Below, piece after piece: positions 6,471 through 6,933 of a stretch of DNA of 6,933 nucleotides; within the stretch, counting starts at the first letter, position 1; every line of letters starts with the position of its first letter. The stretch comes from Burkholderiaceae bacterium (GTDB lineage: Bacteria > Pseudomonadota > Gammaproteobacteria > Burkholderiales > Burkholderiaceae_C), in NCBI GenBank assembly GCA_023260355.1, contig JALQVJ010000429.1, positions 1 through 6,933 on the forward strand. Direction: 5' to 3'. The notes beneath the pieces were generated by a model. That model was not told where the DNA came from. It searched no databases and was given only the letters and a program-made list of their open reading frames with translations. Made by a program: the position numbers and the translations under genes.

Positions 6471-6492
6471 CGCATGGCCGATGAATCATAAT
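6464..6492 (+). promoter_or_regulatory. Sigma-70 promoter for rpe
   Basis: TTGTCA (6464-6469) and CATAAT (6487-6492) match five of six consensus bases each, with an optimal 17-nt spacer. The expected start is near 6499, giving a 5' leader of about 50 nt before the rpe ATG at 6548. Confidence 0.6.
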
Positions 6493-6547
6493 CAGCGACT
6501 TATATCTTCACTTGTCCATCAACGCCTCACCGCGCAGAAAGCTTGCC

Positions 6548-6933
6548 ATGAGCTCCAAAACCTTTCGCATTGCCCCTTCGATTTTGTCTGCTGACTTCGC
6601 AAGATTGGGCGATGAGGTGCGTCAAGTGATCGCCGATGGTGCGGATTGGATTCACTTTGATGATATGGCTACTAATACTCGGGCTTTATTAACGTCTCTC
6701 AATATTCAGCGTGTTTCAGTGATTGCGAACTCGATGGGTGGCATGGTGGGCATTCGTTTTGCACGTTTATATCCGCAGACTGTGCAAAAGTTAGTGACAA
6801 TAGATGGAAAAGCTTTTACGTTTGAGAGATCATTTGCTTATCAGTTAGTGTCAGCAGACACTCAGATACTTTGTTTTGATGATGTAAAAAAATACTTTGA
6901 CTTTGAAAGATTGTTTAGTGTTGTAACAGAGGG
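6548..6933 (+). CDS. rpe: Ribulose-phosphate 3-epimerase N-terminus joined in frame to foreign sequence
   Basis: Rpe interconverts ribulose 5-phosphate and xylulose 5-phosphate in the pentose phosphate and Calvin pathways. From ATG 6548 the protein begins [20 protein letters not shown] and continues [18 protein letters not shown], a perfect beta-proteobacterial Rpe start including the substrate-loop serine and the metal-ligand segment HFD. In genuine Rpe the next residues are VMDNHYVPN with catalytic Asp; here they are [10 protein letters not shown], and Rpe similarity ends at about residue 38 (6661). The frame nevertheless stays open to the window end (128 codons): an alpha/beta-hydrolase segment, then a primase-helicase segment (described separately). 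Without residues beyond 38 no epimerase barrel can form, so the product as written would not be Rpe. The start has a weak AGAAAG Shine-Dalgarno and a good promoter upstream, so the 5' end is a normal rpe locus. The most likely cause is a false join rather than a real fusion gene. Confidence 0.8.
   Translation, partial: MSSKTFRIAPSILSADFARLGDEVRQVIADGADWIHFDDMATNTRALLTSLNIQRVSVIANSMGGMVGIRFARLYPQTVQKLVTIDGKAFTFERSFAYQLVSADTQILCFDDVKKYFDFERLFSVVTE
6661..6796 (+). other. Foreign segment 1: alpha/beta-hydrolase nucleophile-elbow fragment
   Basis: Residues about 39-83 of the chimeric frame read [37 protein letters not shown] and PQTVQKLV. This is the helix before, and the nucleophile elbow of, an alpha/beta hydrolase: N-S-M-G-G carries the catalytic serine, and the following helix and YPxxVxKLV are standard. 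A real family member would have the oxyanion region and cap before it and the acid and His after it; none is present. GC over 6661-6780 is 45% against 52% over 6541-6660, and codon use is more AT-rich (TTA TTA, AAT, ACT). The style resembles a gamma-proteobacterial gene, but the source is inferred. The left edge is uncertain by about 10 nt, since GATG is compatible with both partners. Confidence 0.7.
6797..6933 (+). other. Foreign segment 2: primase-helicase (D5/P4-like) fragment of Bacteroidetes type
   Basis: The last ~45 codons read [20 protein letters not shown], then [20 protein letters not shown] and VVTEG at the window edge. This resembles the helicase core of plasmid/phage primase-helicases: QLVSADTQI, then a Walker-B-like hydrophobic strand ending FDDV, then [14 protein letters not shown] recall this pattern from mobile elements of Bacteroidetes; no search was possible. 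It does not continue the alpha/beta hydrolase fold, in which KLV is normally followed by an L-xNP type loop. GC is 33% over 6781-6933, the lowest in the window, with runs such as GTAAAAAAATAC. The left boundary is somewhere in about 6790-6805. Confidence 0.55.

Noticed and set aside
6661..6933. A novel three-domain fusion protein or mobile-element insertion in rpe
   Set aside because: No terminal inverted repeats, target-site duplication or attachment site are visible, and each piece is a partial fold; a chimeric join explains the data more simply, though it is not proven.

Overview
The window looks like ordinary chromosomal DNA of a betaproteobacterium, most likely order Burkholderiales and Comamonadaceae-like, except for its last ~280 bases. 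The lineage is inferred from protein character, moderately high GC, the short HPF together with ptsN and a full-length hprK, and the tightly packed thiL-pgpA-pncC order. Apart from the corA/MFS and thiL/rpe intergenic regions, coding density is high and every core gene is intact.

Layout. Positions 1-793 (minus) hold most of a CorA magnesium channel gene that runs off the left edge. Positions 794-1086 are the divergent spacer between corA and an MFS exporter. On the corA side this spacer carries an extended -10 promoter candidate, a 19-codon leader ORF with a Shine-Dalgarno, and an 11-bp long-range inverted repeat whose first arm lies inside that leader ORF. Positions 1087-2337 (plus) encode a 12-TM DHA1-type MFS transporter. 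Positions 2447-4362 (plus) hold hpf, then a tandem hairpin/terminator region, then ptsN and hprK, which overlap by ATGA. Positions 6394-4366 (minus) hold thiL-pgpA-pncC, overlapping by ATGA at both junctions and ending 3 nt from the hprK stop. Positions 6395-6547 are the thiL/rpe divergent spacer, with a good sigma-70 promoter pointing at rpe. From 6548 an rpe reading frame begins.

How the genes fit together. hpf stores 70S ribosomes in slow growth. ptsN (EIIA-Ntr) and hprK (HPr kinase/phosphorylase) are the regulatory arm of the nitrogen-related PTS. thiL (last step to thiamine diphosphate), pgpA (phosphatidylglycerol synthesis) and pncC (NMN recycling) form a translationally coupled housekeeping operon without an obvious shared pathway.

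The odd part is the right end. The rpe frame reads as a normal ribulose-phosphate 3-epimerase for about 38 codons. It then switches in frame to an alpha/beta-hydrolase nucleophile-elbow segment (~45 codons), and again in frame to what looks like a mobile-element primase-helicase of Bacteroidetes type (~45 codons). GC falls in step, from 52% to 45% to 33%. I read this as two short-homology joins between unrelated genomes, most likely an assembly or amplification chimera, although a real rearrangement cannot be excluded from sequence alone. I found no CRISPR array, tRNA, rRNA, insertion sequence or defence system. The best candidate for undescribed biology is the possible translation-controlled leader of corA.
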